From contig CAAEFF010000032.1 of the NCBI GenBank assembly GCA_900755085.1, forward strand, positions 1 to 6,295: a stretch of 6,295 bases of DNA, in the 5' to 3' direction. The translations under genes and the position numbers were made by a program. Shown here one piece after another: positions 6,149-6,295 of the stretch. Origin of the DNA: an uncultured Streptococcus sp. (lineage in GTDB: Bacteria; Bacillota; Bacilli; Lactobacillales; Streptococcaceae). The notes beneath the pieces were generated by a model. It was not told where the DNA came from. It worked only from the letters and a program-made list of their open reading frames with translations, and did no database searches. Each line of letters begins with the position of its first letter. Positions within the stretch are counted from its first letter, which is position 1.

Positions 6149-6295
6149 TTACTCTTCGCCATTAATTTTCTTACCAATATAGATTGATGACAACATGGTA
6201 AACACATAGGCTTGGATACATGAAATGAAAATCGAAAACGCTGTCCACGCCATGCTTCCAATAAAGGCAAATGGATACCAATATACAGCTTGAAG
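6149..6295 (-). CDS. atpB: F1Fo ATP synthase a subunit, C-terminal 48 residues, cut by the window edge
   Basis: Subunit a is the membrane stator containing the proton half-channels next to the c-ring. Only the end is visible: LQAVYWYPFAFIGSMAWTAF, then SIFISCIQAYVFTMLSSIYI and GKKINGEE before TAA. The hydrophobic stretch with IQAYVFTML is the last transmembrane helix; its Gln corresponds to the conserved Gln252 of E. coli subunit a, which helps form the proton path. The essential arginine (Arg210 in E. coli) lies in the preceding helix, beyond the right edge. The short Lys-rich tail is cytoplasmic or at the membrane surface. The gene was read directly from the sequence because it has no start in the window. 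It is 19 nt upstream of atpF, consistent with the streptococcal order c-a-b-delta-alpha-gamma-beta-epsilon. Confidence 0.95.
   Translation of the reverse strand, partial: LQAVYWYPFAFIGSMAWTAFSIFISCIQAYVFTMLSSIYIGKKINGEE

Noticed and set aside
1..6295. A novel defence, mobile or biosynthetic system
   Set aside because: Essentially all coding capacity is explained by housekeeping genes in normal order. I saw no CRISPR repeats, transposase, integrase, attachment sites, toxin-antitoxin pair or RNA gene.

Overview
This window comes from a low-GC Gram-positive coccus, most likely a Streptococcus of the viridans/oral type. The reasons are the close match of every ATP synthase subunit to remembered streptococcal sequences (for example the beta ending KAEKMGF, the b subunit starting MHVS and ending DELGEA, and the gamma starting MAVSLNDIKNKI), the subunit order, and a murA gene just downstream. 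The species cannot be settled from sequence inspection alone. S. pneumoniae is less likely, because as I remember it murA is not next to the atp operon there.

All supported genes lie on the minus strand, so transcription runs from right to left. From 6295 down to 767 the window holds most of an F1Fo ATP synthase operon: the 3' end of atpB (a), then atpF (b), atpH (delta), atpA (alpha), atpG (gamma), atpD (beta) and atpC (epsilon). The atpE (c) gene, the rest of atpB and the operon promoter lie beyond the right edge. The genes are packed with a 1-nt overlap (atpF/atpH) or gaps of 13-19 nt. The exception is a 74-nt gap before atpD. A strong intrinsic terminator (721-760) sits 6 nt after the atpC stop.

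Below the terminator a second unit begins. A small two-helix membrane protein of the DUF1146/YwzB type (439-669) is preceded by an extended -10 promoter whose predicted start falls on the A of its ATG, suggesting a leaderless mRNA. Next comes the first 124 codons of murA (372 to the left edge), the first committed step of peptidoglycan synthesis, with its own candidate extended -10 promoter.

Functionally, the right part encodes the proton-translocating ATP synthase. In fermentative streptococci it works mainly as an ATP-driven proton pump for pH homeostasis. The left part encodes a cell-wall precursor enzyme and a membrane protein of unknown role. I found no mobile element, CRISPR array, tRNA, rRNA or evident novel system. 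This is a core housekeeping region, and the interesting points are in gene-expression signals and in the uncharacterised DUF1146 protein.
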